Assembly: GCA_023957235.1 (NCBI GenBank)
Contig: JAMLHI010000003.1
Coordinates: forward strand, 186,001-250,000
Length of the DNA stretch: 64,000 nucleotides
Source: Chitinophagales bacterium
Lineage (GTDB): Bacteria; Bacteroidota; Bacteroidia; Chitinophagales; JADIYW01
Direction of reading: 5' to 3'
Below the pieces are notes generated by a model. That model had not been told where the DNA came from. It saw only the letters and a program-made list of their open reading frames with translations, and did no database searches. Shown here piece after piece: positions 37,777 to 47,540 of the stretch (positions are counted from its first letter, which is position 1; every line of letters begins with the position of its first letter). The translations under genes and the position numbers were made by a program.

Positions 37777-38967
37777 TTATTTATATACTTCATCTAATGC
37801 AGATATGATAATGTCACAAGCATATTCAATTTCACTTTCCGTGATGATTAATGGAGGAGCTATTCGCATTGCTCTGGATTCAAATAGAAACCAATCGGTC
37901 AATAATCCTTTCTGAATGCAAGATTGAATGACTTTTTGAAGGTTTTCAAAATTATCTAAATGAACTGCAATCATCAGCCCTTTATGAGTGATTTTTTGAA
38001 TTGCAGGATGTATTAATTTTCTTACAAATAAATTTCCTTTAGTTTTTACTTCCTGAATATATTTTTCACGAAGTAACACTTGTAGATTTGCTAGTGCAGC
38101 AGCACAGCTCACAGGATGTCCTCCGAATGTAGTGATATGTCCCAATATTGGATTAAAAGATAGTGATGACATAATTTCAGAAGAAGAAATAAATGCGCCT
38201 AATGGCATACCTCCCCCAAAGCTTTTGGCTAGTAATAAGATATCGGGAACAATTTCTAATTGTTCAAATGCAAACATTGTTCCTGTGCGCCCCATGCCAG
38301 TTTGAATTTCATCCAAAACCAATAAAGTCCCTGTTTGACTACATTTTTTTCTTAATGCTTGCATAAAATCATTGCTGGGAACAGTGACACCACTCTCTGC
38401 TTGAACCGGGTCAATGAAAACAGCAGCAGTCTGAGAGTTTATCAGCTCTAAATCATCAATATGATTATATCTCAAATGTCGGACTCCGGGGAGAAGTGGT
38501 CTGAATTTATTCCTCCAGTATTCATCTCCCAATAAACTTAAAGCACCTTGGGTACTACCGTGATATGCATGGTGAAAACCAATAATTTCAGGTCTTCCAG
38601 TATATCTTTTAGCCAGTTTCATTGCTCCTTCAACTGCTTCTGCTCCTGAGTTGGTATAATATACTTGTTGAAGTGTACTAGGTAAAATACTCGCCAGTAG
38701 TTGTGCCAATTTCACTTGAGGAGACATCAGTAACTCGCCATAAACCAAAGTATGCATATAGTTCTGTGCTTGTAATTGTACGGCTTTTACAATTTCTGGA
38801 TGACAATGACCTAAATTACTTACACTTATACCTGCAATTAAGTCCATCCATTTTTCTTCATTTTTGCCATAAAGCCATAAACCTGAAGCACTTTCTATTT
38901 CCAATAAGAGAGGAGAATCGCTTGTCTGTGCGATATGTTGAAGAAATAATTGTCTTTCAGATTGCAT
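37777..38967 (-). CDS. Class III PLP-dependent aminotransferase
   Basis: A 396-residue acetylornithine/4-aminobutyrate-type aminotransferase. The PLP-lysine is in LAKSFGGGMPLGA, the cofactor Asp in VLDEIQTGMGRTG, and the GAEAVEGAMKLAKRYTG and HAYHGSTQGALS segments are conserved. No biosynthetic partner genes lie nearby, so the amino substrate cannot be named. It is probably co-transcribed with the flippase. Confidence 0.85.
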   Translation of the reverse strand: MQSERQLFLQHIAQTSDSPLLLEIESASGLWLYGKNEEKWMDLIAGISVSNLGHCHPEIVKAVQLQAQNYMHTLVYGELLMSPQVKLAQLLASILPSTLQQVYYTNSGAEAVEGAMKLAKRYTGRPEIIGFHHAYHGSTQGALSLLGDEYWRNKFRPLLPGVRHLRYNHIDDLELINSQTAAVFIDPVQAESGVTVPSNDFMQALRKKCSQTGTLLVLDEIQTGMGRTGTMFAFEQLEIVPDILLLAKSFGGGMPLGAFISSSEIMSSLSFNPILGHITTFGGHPVSCAAALANLQVLLREKYIQEVKTKGNLFVRKLIHPAIQKITHKGLMIAVHLDNFENLQKVIQSCIQKGLLTDWFLFESRAMRIAPPLIITESEIEYACDIIISALDEVYK

Positions 38968-39058
38968 ATTGCGAATATAATTCTAATGCTTGTGAAATTT
39001 TGAAATTTGACGGATAGAGTTTCGGATTCTTTGCGTATAATTAATTTTATTATACAAC

Positions 39059-39091
39059 AAAAAAAGGTCGCAAATAATGCGACCTTTTTTT
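39059..39091 (-). terminator. Strong bidirectional hairpin after thiolase gene
   Basis: A perfect 14-bp stem (arms 39059-39072 and 39078-39091) around loop AATAA. The arms begin with A7 and end with T7, so it can end transcription on either strand. Only the minus-strand thiolase gene (stop at 39109) uses it. Confidence 0.9.
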
Positions 39092-39108
39092 GTATAATAG
39101 GATTTGAA

Positions 39109-40386
39109 TTATTTTTCTAATATCATTGTTAATCCTTGGCCTCTTGCAGCACAGATAGAAATAAACCCTTTTCCAGAACCTTTTTCGTTCAATAATTTTG
39201 CAAGTGTAGCAATGATTCTTCCTCCAGTTGCCGCAAAAGGGTGAGCAGCTGCAAGGCTACTGCCTTTCACATTGAGTTTGTTTCTGTCTATAGAACCTAG
39301 AGCTTCTATACCTAATTTTGCTGATAATTCTTCACTTTCCCAAATTTTTAATGTAGCTAAGACTTGTCCAGCAAAAGCTTCATGGATTTCATAAAAATCA
39401 AAGTCTTGAAGTTTTAAATTGGCTTTTTTCAGCATGTCATGAGCTGCAATAGCAGGAGCCATTAATAGATTGTGTTTATTTTCAACATACTCAATAGCTG
39501 CAAGTTGTGCAAAAGATATATAGGCTAAAATGGGTAGATTATGAGATTTTGCCCATTCTTCTGAAGCCAATAATACAACAGATGCACCATCGGACAGAGG
39601 AGTTGAATTTCCAGCTGTCATTGTTCCTCCGTTTTTATCAAAAGCTGGTTTAAGTGTAGCCAACTTTTCCAATTTCGTATCAGGTCTTAAATTATTATCT
39701 CTAGTCAACCCTTTGAATGGAGTAATCATATCATCAAAAAATCCATCTTCATAAGCTGCTGCCATTTTTTTATGACTTTCAAAAGCCAATTGATCTTGCT
39801 CTGCTCTTCCTATTCTATAGTATTTTACTGTGTATTCTGTATGTCCTCCCATTGAAAGTCCAGTTAGAGGTTCTTGGTTGGCAGGTATAGTAGGAATGAA
39901 ATGTTTAGGGCGAATTTTTGCGATTGCTTTTAATCTTTCAGTATTTGTTTTTGCTCTATTGGCTTCTAGTAAAACACGAGTTAGTTCATCGCTCAATACA
40001 ATTGGAACTTGACTAGTAGAGTCAGCACCACCTGCAATCCCTACTTCAATTTGACCCAAAGCAATTTTATTGGCAATATATACAGCAGCTTCAATCCCTG
40101 TGTCACAAGCTTGTTGTAAATCAACAGCAGGAGTATTGGGGTGTAGGGAAGTCTTCATTATTGAATCTTTCATCAAGTTAGGCTCCTCACTACTTTTTAA
40201 TACTGCCCCTCCAGCTACTTCCCCTAAAAGTTCGCCTTGAAGATTGCATTTATCTATTAAGCCATTTAAAGCAGCCACCATCATTTCGTGAATTGTCACT
40301 TCTGAATACGCTGTGTTTTGACGTGCAAAAGGGATTCGGTTATATCCAACAATTGCCACTTTTTTAGTATGATTAGAATAGTTCAT
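39109..40386 (-). CDS. Acetyl-CoA acyltransferase (thiolase, FadI-like)
   Basis: A 425-residue thiolase that cleaves or forms beta-ketoacyl-CoA. The catalytic set is complete: nucleophilic Cys in LQQACDTGIEAA, His in HEAFAGQVLA, and the second Cys in ISICAARGQGL. The long insert with RPKHFIPTIPANQEPLTGLS and GGHTEYTVK is typical of FadI-type rather than short acetoacetyl-CoA thiolases, so a role in fatty acid beta-oxidation is likely. No partner hydratase/dehydrogenase gene is adjacent. It stands alone with its own terminator. Confidence 0.9.
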   Translation of the reverse strand: MNYSNHTKKVAIVGYNRIPFARQNTAYSEVTIHEMMVAALNGLIDKCNLQGELLGEVAGGAVLKSSEEPNLMKDSIMKTSLHPNTPAVDLQQACDTGIEAAVYIANKIALGQIEVGIAGGADSTSQVPIVLSDELTRVLLEANRAKTNTERLKAIAKIRPKHFIPTIPANQEPLTGLSMGGHTEYTVKYYRIGRAEQDQLAFESHKKMAAAYEDGFFDDMITPFKGLTRDNNLRPDTKLEKLATLKPAFDKNGGTMTAGNSTPLSDGASVVLLASEEWAKSHNLPILAYISFAQLAAIEYVENKHNLLMAPAIAAHDMLKKANLKLQDFDFYEIHEAFAGQVLATLKIWESEELSAKLGIEALGSIDRNKLNVKGSSLAAAHPFAATGGRIIATLAKLLNEKGSGKGFISICAARGQGLTMILEK

Positions 40387-40563
40387 ATTAGATGATTTTG
40401 GTTAAAAAATAATGGCTTGAAAGATACGAATAAATTAAGAGATGGAATTTATGCGAAGGTTTTTAATATGTGATATTTGAGTTAAATACTTAGGCTATGC
40501 TTTTCTATTACAATGAATAAAAATATGAATCAATAGGAATAGAATGATATATTTCTTATTCTA

Positions 40564-40941
40564 TTATTGGTTGTCTGTATTTTCTTTAGGTAATTTTTCT
40601 TTAAGGGTATTCAGTGTATCTATTGCAATCTGAAGGATTTGTTTGAATTTTTCAGGTTGTTGTACATAGTACTGATATGAATAGTAGGATTGGCTATCTT
40701 TAAGATGATATTTTTGGTCCAATAGCGGATAACTATTCAATAGAAGAAGATTGTATTGTGTAACGCCTGAAACAGAAAGTTTATTTTCAATCAGCAAAGC
40801 ATCTGCTATTATTCTCCCCATAATTTTTTCTTCTATTAAATCAGGAGGAGGAGGTATGGAGTTTTTATTTTTACATTGACACAGAGCATATATCGCCCCA
40901 ATAAGAAGGCTATATTTGTATATTTTTAAAAAGTAGTTCAC
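40564..40941 (-). CDS. DUF4296-like lipoprotein
   Basis: A 125-residue protein with a hydrophobic N-terminus ending in YALCQC, a loose lipobox with the candidate lipid Cys at residue 21 or 23. The rest (PPPPDLIEEKIMGRIIADALLIE, then DQKYHLKDSQSYYSYQYYVQ) matches the pattern of DUF4296 proteins of Bacteroidota, whose function is unknown. It starts at a GTG only 5 nt from the divergent yggS ATG. No better start exists before the Cys. Confidence 0.7.
   Translation of the reverse strand: MNYFLKIYKYSLLIGAIYALCQCKNKNSIPPPPDLIEEKIMGRIIADALLIENKLSVSGVTQYNLLLLNSYPLLDQKYHLKDSQSYYSYQYYVQQPEKFKQILQIAIDTLNTLKEKLPKENTDNQ
40911..40918 (+). promoter_or_regulatory. -7 element of yggS inside the divergent lipoprotein gene
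   Basis: TATATTTG lies 28 nt before the yggS ATG and within the signal-sequence codons of the divergent gene. No clear -33 TTG at normal spacing. Confidence 0.4.
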
Positions 40942-40946
40942 TTAAA

Positions 40947-41606
40947 ATGGATATAATCAATAAAATTACAAAGATAATTGAAGATAATCATGCACAATTA
41001 GTAGTAGTGAGTAAAACATACAGTCCTGAGCGGATATTGGAAGTATATCAAAGAGGCCTTAGAGTGTTTGGGGAAAATAAGGTTCAGGAAATTTTGGAAA
41101 AGAAAGATTTACTACCTTCTGATATTCAATGGCACATGATAGGCCATTTACAGTCTAATAAGGTAAAATTGATTGCACCTTTTATATCAATGATTCATTC
41201 AGTGGATAGTGAAAAAATACTTTCTGAAATTCAAAAACAAGCTAAGAAAATTCAGCGCAGAATTGATGTTTTGTTGCAAATGTATATTGCAACAGAAGAA
41301 ACGAAATATGGATTGTCTGAAGATGAAATGTGGTTGATTTTGGAAAAAATTCATCTTGGCAAATTTCCCAATATTCAATTGAGAGGCTTGATGGGTATGG
41401 CTTCTTTTTCAGATAATCTCAGTTTAGTGAAAGGTGAGTTTAAAAGTTTAAAAACAATTTATGATGAAGTGATAGAAAGATATCATTTTGAAAATTTTGA
41501 TACACTTTCAATGGGTATGTCAGGAGACTTTGAGTTAGCCTTGGAGGAAGGTAGCTCTATGGTCAGAATAGGTAGTCTAATTTTTGGGAAGCGCAATTAT
41601 TCATAG
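40947..41606 (+). CDS. YggS-family PLP homeostasis protein
   Basis: A 219-residue single-domain PLP-binding protein (alanine racemase N-domain fold). The PLP Lys is in LVVVSKTYSP; FGENKVQEILEKK, WHMIGHLQSNK and LSMGMSGDFELALEEGSSMVRIGSLIFG are diagnostic. Family knowledge: it is not an enzyme with a known reaction but buffers the vitamin B6 pool and affects amino acid balance. Confidence 0.95.
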   Translation: MDIINKITKIIEDNHAQLVVVSKTYSPERILEVYQRGLRVFGENKVQEILEKKDLLPSDIQWHMIGHLQSNKVKLIAPFISMIHSVDSEKILSEIQKQAKKIQRRIDVLLQMYIATEETKYGLSEDEMWLILEKIHLGKFPNIQLRGLMGMASFSDNLSLVKGEFKSLKTIYDEVIERYHFENFDTLSMGMSGDFELALEEGSSMVRIGSLIFGKRNYS

Positions 41607-41637
41607 AAACAATATTTATAGACATCAAGTCTTCAAA

Positions 41638-43764
41638 TTATTGTTTGATAAACTGACTCGTTTTCTGAAGATTTTCTTGGCTCACCATCAATTGATAAGT
41701 TCCTACAGGTAGATGACTAATATCTATTTGGAGTATATTGGGATTTTGAATATTCACTTTAGTAGAGATTTCTTTTCCTAAAGCATCAATAATCACCCAT
41801 TTTGAAGCGCCTGTTTTATAGGTTTCCTTATTCAAATGAACATTTAATATCGAAGAGCTTGGATTAGGATAGATGGAAAATAAATCATTATTGTATTTAT
41901 CAGTAATTGATGTTGGTACTTTTTCTTCATCAATGACAGGAAAAGATAAATAACCCAATGAATAACCTGGAATAACAAAAGTGGAATTGCTTTCTACATT
42001 GTCAAATTTTTCTATAAAAACATCTTCATAATTGTCATTGCCAACAGTATCATTAAATGTGTATCCATTACTTGAATAAATATTAGGGGCACTTAAATAC
42101 TCGATATTTCCATTGTCGATTTTAAGCAAACTAGAATCTTTAATATAAAGTGTTAGGCTCTCTTCAGGATTGAACTGAATATTTTGACCAGATTTATTAC
42201 TATAAACAATAATCAGATTTCCGATTTTTGTATCGTTCGTGTCAGGATTAGGTTCAAAATAAACTTTGGTGAAGAGATCATATCGCTCAAGGTTTTTTTC
42301 ATTAGAAACAGTGGCATTTATTTTATGAATATCTTTTTTTGACAATGCACCTAATATTGAATAAGTGCTATAAGTTGTTCTTTTGACTTTTTTATAGCTT
42401 CCATTGGGATTGACTAAAGAGGCATAAGCCCCATAATTATAATCTCCGGGATGACTTAACCATAGATGAGGAAATGCATATTTGATAACATCAGTATTGT
42501 TGGTATTGTCTATGAATGAGATAAAGGCTTCAAATTGATAATAGCTATGAAAAAATGTGTTTTGCCATAAGGCATAATAGCCATCAAAATACCCATTATC
42601 GGTGTTAAACTCAGTCATCCACATCTTTTTTCCTTGTTCAGTGAGTTTAAAAAATTTCTCAAACTCAGTATCTACTTTTGGAATTCTAACATGTATGAAT
42701 TCATCAGCGATAGTTTTTATTTTTAATAGACTATCAATATTTATGACATCCTCGGCAGTTTTTGGATCTATCATAGGACCAGAACTTTTAAAATAAAAGT
42801 GATGTATTACGCCATCTACCATTGGCAGAATAGAATCTCTGATACCTTCATTCCAAACTAGATTCATATTGGGTTGGCTGCCAGTGAAAGTAATCAATCC
42901 TACAGGTGCAGCAGTTGCAATTTTCGGGCCTCTGACAAATAGGGCTTTATTGAAAAATTGTACAATAGAACGATATAATGAGATGTGTTCATTGATTGTT
43001 TTGCGATATTTTTTTTCATTAAACAACCAAAGAACAGGGTTGTTGACTTGATTATATCTTACGCCAGTTGCAGGAATATGATAATATAATTCATTGCCAT
43101 ATTCTATTGCTTCTAGTTCTATGGATGGATAATTTCTTAAAAGATCATAAACGTCAATAACATCCTTTATGCGCATAAAGAAATCTTCAGAAATTTTTCC
43201 TTCATTTTTGAATTGCTCTGCTTCTTCTAAGCTAGAAATTTGATCCAATACTGGAATTTCATTTTTGTTGTTGAGGTAGAAAGTAAAAATATTAGGCAAC
43301 CATACAACTCTTTTCTTTTTTTTGAACTTTTCTTGATAAATATCAGCATACTCCATTAGATTATAGATATAATTTTTGGGAGCATATTGCTCATAGGTCA
43401 TACAATTGGGATTGTTTTTAGGAAGGTCACACTTCATAGGGTGCTCTACGGATTCAATTTCAGTACGTTGTAGTCCGTATCCTTTAGCAGTACCATTGAA
43501 ATAATGATAAAAATTGGCGGTAGCACCTCCTGGCCATCTGTAAATCAAATCTTCTGCTTCAATAATATCATCTAGGATTTCATCAGGTATTTTGCCATTG
43601 GCATCTAAAGAGCGATAAAACATTCTTTCAGTATTGACACCCATCACATCATAATGAACTTTTTCACGAATGGTATCTAAATTGGCAACTATGCTGATTT
43701 TGTTTTGTCCAAAAAGCAAAGTAGGAATCGATATAATTATCGTAAAAAATAAAGTTTGATACAT
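41638..43764 (-). CDS. T9SS-exported glycoside hydrolase-like protein (clan GH-A type)
   Basis: A 708-residue secreted protein: signal peptide (to about residue 19, LLFGQ), a catalytic-type domain of about 450 residues, a beta-rich region, and a T9SS type A sorting domain (from ~628, SIYPNPSSSILNVHL). The catalytic part has IYRWPGG (74-80), an acid/base candidate Glu225 in EYGNELYYH and a nucleophile candidate Glu385 in MTEFNTD. The Asn-Glu pair and late Glu are typical of clan GH-A enzymes (GH39, GH51, GH79 and others), but the exact family is unclear. It probably acts on polysaccharide outside the cell. It is a single-gene unit. Confidence 0.75.
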   Translation of the reverse strand: MYQTLFFTIIISIPTLLFGQNKISIVANLDTIREKVHYDVMGVNTERMFYRSLDANGKIPDEILDDIIEAEDLIYRWPGGATANFYHYFNGTAKGYGLQRTEIESVEHPMKCDLPKNNPNCMTYEQYAPKNYIYNLMEYADIYQEKFKKKKRVVWLPNIFTFYLNNKNEIPVLDQISSLEEAEQFKNEGKISEDFFMRIKDVIDVYDLLRNYPSIELEAIEYGNELYYHIPATGVRYNQVNNPVLWLFNEKKYRKTINEHISLYRSIVQFFNKALFVRGPKIATAAPVGLITFTGSQPNMNLVWNEGIRDSILPMVDGVIHHFYFKSSGPMIDPKTAEDVINIDSLLKIKTIADEFIHVRIPKVDTEFEKFFKLTEQGKKMWMTEFNTDNGYFDGYYALWQNTFFHSYYQFEAFISFIDNTNNTDVIKYAFPHLWLSHPGDYNYGAYASLVNPNGSYKKVKRTTYSTYSILGALSKKDIHKINATVSNEKNLERYDLFTKVYFEPNPDTNDTKIGNLIIVYSNKSGQNIQFNPEESLTLYIKDSSLLKIDNGNIEYLSAPNIYSSNGYTFNDTVGNDNYEDVFIEKFDNVESNSTFVIPGYSLGYLSFPVIDEEKVPTSITDKYNNDLFSIYPNPSSSILNVHLNKETYKTGASKWVIIDALGKEISTKVNIQNPNILQIDISHLPVGTYQLMVSQENLQKTSQFIKQ

Positions 43765-43885
43765 CGAATTTGATTTCGCACGAAAATAAGCAAAGTTTTA
43801 ATACTTTTCCTTTCTCTAAATGATTCTTCCTAAGTGTAAAAGAGGCAATTTGTTGTTTGTATTATAAAAGAAGTGTCTAATAAAG

Positions 43886-43893
43886 TATATTTG
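43886..43893 (+). promoter_or_regulatory. -7 element of the HD-lpx operon
   Basis: TATATTTG, 11 nt before the ATG at 43905. A TTTG is seen further up (43856-43859), but with a long 26-nt spacer. Confidence 0.45.
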
Positions 43894-43904
43894 TTTAGAA
43901 GCTG

Positions 43905-45125
43905 ATGAATAAATACAAAATAATTAATGATCCGGTATATGGATTTATAGAGATTCCTTCTGAGTTGGTTTTTGATGTGATATCTCATCCATATTTTCAA
44001 AGACTGAGAAGGATTCGTCAGATGGGATTGGCAGAGCTTGTATATCCTGGTGCTACTCACTCAAGATTTCATCATGTATTGGGAGCTATGCATCTAATGA
44101 ATCAGGCTTTAGACGTGCTGATTAATAAAGGTCATCATATTACAGAGTCAGAAATAGAATCTGCTTTATTAGCGATTTTACTTCATGATATTGGTCATGG
44201 TCCTTTTTCTCATACCCTTGAAGCTACAATATTAAATGGAGTCCATCATGAAGAAGTTTCTTTAAGAATATTTGAGGTACTTAATGAAGAGTTTGGAGGG
44301 AAATTGAGTAAAGCAATAGAGATTTTTAAAGGCACTTACCCCAAACATTTTCTTCATCAATTGGTCTCAGGTCAATTGGATACAGATAGGATGGATTATT
44401 TGAATAGAGATAGCTTCTATTCTGGAGTTGCAGAAGGAGTCATTGGCTATGATAGAATTATCAAAATGCTCGATGTTTATGATGGACAATTAGTAGTGGA
44501 AGAAAAAGGTATTTATTCTATTGAAAAATTCATTGTTTCACGTAGATTGATGTATTGGCAGGCGTATTTGCATAAAGCCTCAATTGCTGCAGATCATACA
44601 CTTGTCAATGTTTTGAAACGAGCAAAAGACTTATATAGCGAGGGAAGAAGGGATTTGTTTTTGTCTCCACATTTGGAACATTTTTTTGCTAATCAAATTT
44701 CCATTGAAGATTTTTATTATAAAGATATTCATTTGAAAAATTTTGTTTTGCTAGATGATGTTGATATTTTATTCTCATTAAAAATGTGGATGAATGATAA
44801 AGATGAAATATTGTCCCTTTTGTCCAAAAGCCTAATTGATAGGAGGTTGTTTAAAATAATGTATATAGAAAAGGATATTGATGATATTTTGGAGCAAAAG
44901 AAAAGTGATTTTTATTTGATTTATCCTCATTTGAAAATATATGATAAATATTTATTTTTGAAAGATACAGCTATTAACAATGCGTATATTTCAGGGAAAG
45001 ATAGTATTCTTATAAAGATGAAAGATGGATCTATTAAAGATTTTGAAGAGTTAACGGAAATAATGACTATTAAATCCATGTCTCAACCGATGGTGAAACC
45101 TTATATTTTTTATCCGATATTATGA
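43905..45125 (+). CDS. HD-domain phosphohydrolase (SAMHD1/dGTPase-like)
   Basis: A 406-residue HD-superfamily metal hydrolase. The metal ligands are in RFHHVLGAMHL and the HD pair in LLHDIGHGPFSHTLE, with the later Asp in LDTDRMDYLNRDS. The overall pattern (dNTPase-like, with YPGATHSRFHH and FQRLRRIRQMG) fits the SAMHD1-like family that cleaves deoxynucleotides or related phosphates. Its substrate here is unknown. Its stop overlaps the lpxD start (ATGA), so it is the first gene of the lipid A operon; this arrangement is common in Bacteroidota. Confidence 0.87.
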   Translation: MNKYKIINDPVYGFIEIPSELVFDVISHPYFQRLRRIRQMGLAELVYPGATHSRFHHVLGAMHLMNQALDVLINKGHHITESEIESALLAILLHDIGHGPFSHTLEATILNGVHHEEVSLRIFEVLNEEFGGKLSKAIEIFKGTYPKHFLHQLVSGQLDTDRMDYLNRDSFYSGVAEGVIGYDRIIKMLDVYDGQLVVEEKGIYSIEKFIVSRRLMYWQAYLHKASIAADHTLVNVLKRAKDLYSEGRRDLFLSPHLEHFFANQISIEDFYYKDIHLKNFVLLDDVDILFSLKMWMNDKDEILSLLSKSLIDRRLFKIMYIEKDIDDILEQKKSDFYLIYPHLKIYDKYLFLKDTAINNAYISGKDSILIKMKDGSIKDFEELTEIMTIKSMSQPMVKPYIFYPIL

Positions 45126-46126
45126 TTTCTGTCCAAACAATAGCAGAAAAAGTGGGTGCTCAAGTCATAGGGGATAGTCAGCAAATTATCTCTCGTCCCA
45201 ATAGAATTGAATTTGCTCAAGAGGGGGAGATTTCTTTTATACAACATGCCAAATATTTGCCTTTGCTATCAGAGTGTAAAGCTTCGGCAATATTGACCAC
45301 CTCCCAATTTGTAGATACTAAGTTGCCTTTTACTTGGTTAGTAGTTGATAATTCTTATTTTGCATTTGCAGCAGTTATTGATTTATTTTTACCTTCTCAA
45401 AAGCCTGATTTTTCTCATCACACTTTATTTTTTATTGAAAAAAGTGCCAAGATAGCGAGTCAGGTTCAGATAGGGCACGGTACATATATTGGAAAGGAAA
45501 CAAAAATTGGTGAAGAATCTGTTATATATCCGCAGGTTTATATAGGCAATCATGTTCAGATAGGTTCTAATGTCATGATATATCCAGGAGCTAAAATTAT
45601 GGACAATTCTATTATCGGCAATGATTGTATAATACATGCAGGTGCTGTTATAGGATCTGATGGATTTGGGTTTGTTGTAGGATCTGATGGTGTTCATCAA
45701 AAGATACCTCACAAAGGCAATGTTATCTTGGAAGATCATGTAGAAATAGGGGCCAATACTTGCATTGATAGAGCAGTTTTGGGTTCAACTATTATAAAAA
45801 GTGGAGTAAAGTTGGATAATTTGATTCAGATAGGTCACAATGTTCAGATAGGTGCGAATACAGTAATTGCAGCACAGACAGGAGTGGCAGGTAGTTGTCA
45901 AATAGGCGAAAATAATCAGATAGGTGGTCAAGTCGGTATTGCTCCTCATCTTCTGACTGCAAAAGATGTAAAAATAAATGGACAATCAGGTCTGACAAAA
46001 TCTGTATTGACAGAAGGTGCTACCATGACAGGCACACCTGCTCAATTATATATGGAATATAATAGGTCACAAGTGTTGAGAAAAAAGATAGAAGCAGATT
46101 TTATACAAAAGAAGAATAAAGAATAA
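45122..46126 (+). CDS. lpxD: UDP-3-O-(3-hydroxyacyl)glucosamine N-acyltransferase (LpxD)
   Basis: A 334-residue acyltransferase of lipid A synthesis, adding the second 3-hydroxyacyl chain. Residues 1-~100 form the uridine-binding domain; the rest is a left-handed beta-helix of hexapeptide repeats (for example IGNHVQIGSNVMIYPGAKI) with the catalytic His in IQIGHNVQIG. A short helical tail ends the protein. It overlaps the HD gene by 4 nt and is 22 nt before lpxC-fabZ. Confidence 0.95.
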   Translation: MISVQTIAEKVGAQVIGDSQQIISRPNRIEFAQEGEISFIQHAKYLPLLSECKASAILTTSQFVDTKLPFTWLVVDNSYFAFAAVIDLFLPSQKPDFSHHTLFFIEKSAKIASQVQIGHGTYIGKETKIGEESVIYPQVYIGNHVQIGSNVMIYPGAKIMDNSIIGNDCIIHAGAVIGSDGFGFVVGSDGVHQKIPHKGNVILEDHVEIGANTCIDRAVLGSTIIKSGVKLDNLIQIGHNVQIGANTVIAAQTGVAGSCQIGENNQIGGQVGIAPHLLTAKDVKINGQSGLTKSVLTEGATMTGTPAQLYMEYNRSQVLRKKIEADFIQKKNKE

Positions 46127-46148
46127 AAGAATACGATATATTTAAGGT

Positions 46149-47540
46149 ATGGCAGAATTACAATGCACCATTGCAAGGCATATTTCATTTTCAGGGAGAG
46201 GATTACATACAGGGAAGGTGGTGCAAGTGGCCTTAAAACCAGCAGCTGAGAATTTTGGTATCCAATTTTGTAGGATAGATACTGAGCAAAGAGTCCTTAT
46301 TCCAGCAGATTGTGATTGGGTTGTTGATGTCTCTCGGGGAACAACGATTGAGTTTCAAGGTCAAAAAGTAGCAACAATAGAACATTTAATGTCTGCTGTG
46401 ATAGCTATGGGCATAGACAATCTGCTTATAGAATTAGATGGTCAAGAAATTCCCATTTTAGATGGTAGCGCCCAGCCTTTTGTGGATTTAATATTATCCG
46501 CTGGAATAGTGGAGCAATCTCTTCCAAGAGAATATTTTGTACTTGATCAGACTTTTTATTTCTATGATGAAGAAAAAGATGTTGAAATGACCGCTATTCC
46601 CCATGAAGATTATAGTATTACTGTGATGATAGATTTTAATTCAGAAGTAATTGGTAAACAATACGCACAGTTGAAGAGTCTTTCAGAATTTAAAAATAAT
46701 TTTGCTGCAGCAAGGACATTTTGCTTCTTACATGAAGTAGAAGTTTTATATGCACAAGGTCTGATAAAAGGAGGAGAGCTAAATAATGCAATTGTTGTAG
46801 CTGAAAAAGAAATTCCTTCATCTAAAGTATCTTATCTAGCTCAAATTTTCAATCAAAATGTACACAGCATCCCTGAAAAAGGAATAGTTAATCATATTGA
46901 TTTGCGATATACCAATGAGATGGCACGTCATAAGCTAGTGGATGTGATAGGAGATTTGGGATTGATAGGAACAAGGATTAAAGGGAAGATAATTGCTTCC
47001 AAACCTGGTCATTCTGCGAATGTGGCTTTTGCACAACAGTTAAAAAAATACATCAGAGAACAAAAACGGATTAGAGAGATTCCTATAGTTCAGCCCAATG
47101 CTTCTCCAATAATGGATTTGACAGCCATTAAAGAAATATTACCACATCGCTCACCCTTTTTATTGTTGGATAAGGTGATAGAAATATCAGAATCACATAT
47201 TGTGGCTGTCAAGAATGTTACCAATAACGAACCTTTTTTTGAAGGACATTTTCCCAATAAGCCTATTATGCCGGGAGTTTTACAGATAGAAGCTATGGCT
47301 CAGACTGGTGGGATATTGGCATTAAAGAGAGAAGGAAATACTAAGGATTTTTTAACCTATTTGGTAGAAGTAGAGGATTGTAAATTCAAATTTCCAGTAG
47401 AACCAGGAGATACCCTTGTCATCAAAATGGAAATCCTTGAGGAACTGAAAAGAGGATTTAGAAAAATGAAAGGGATTATTTATGTTGGCCAACGTATTGT
47501 TGCTGAAGCTAAACTTACCGCAAAAATTTTCAAACCTTGA
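46149..47540 (+). CDS. Bifunctional LpxC deacetylase / FabZ dehydratase fusion
   Basis: A 463-residue fusion typical of Bacteroidota. Residues 1-~305 are LpxC, the zinc deacetylase that commits UDP-acyl-GlcNAc to lipid A, with ligands His79 (TIEHLMSAV), His261 and Asp265 (RHKLVDVIGD) and catalytic-region His288 (KPGHSAN). Residues ~318-463 are FabZ, the (3R)-hydroxyacyl-ACP dehydratase, with His367 (EGHFPNKPIMPG) and Glu381 (LQIEAMAQTGG). All key residues are present. The fusion pairs lipid A and fatty acid synthesis, which compete for the same 3-hydroxyacyl-ACP pool. Its stop overlaps the lpxA start. Confidence 0.97.
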   Translation: MAELQCTIARHISFSGRGLHTGKVVQVALKPAAENFGIQFCRIDTEQRVLIPADCDWVVDVSRGTTIEFQGQKVATIEHLMSAVIAMGIDNLLIELDGQEIPILDGSAQPFVDLILSAGIVEQSLPREYFVLDQTFYFYDEEKDVEMTAIPHEDYSITVMIDFNSEVIGKQYAQLKSLSEFKNNFAAARTFCFLHEVEVLYAQGLIKGGELNNAIVVAEKEIPSSKVSYLAQIFNQNVHSIPEKGIVNHIDLRYTNEMARHKLVDVIGDLGLIGTRIKGKIIASKPGHSANVAFAQQLKKYIREQKRIREIPIVQPNASPIMDLTAIKEILPHRSPFLLLDKVIEISESHIVAVKNVTNNEPFFEGHFPNKPIMPGVLQIEAMAQTGGILALKREGNTKDFLTYLVEVEDCKFKFPVEPGDTLVIKMEILEELKRGFRKMKGIIYVGQRIVAEAKLTAKIFKP

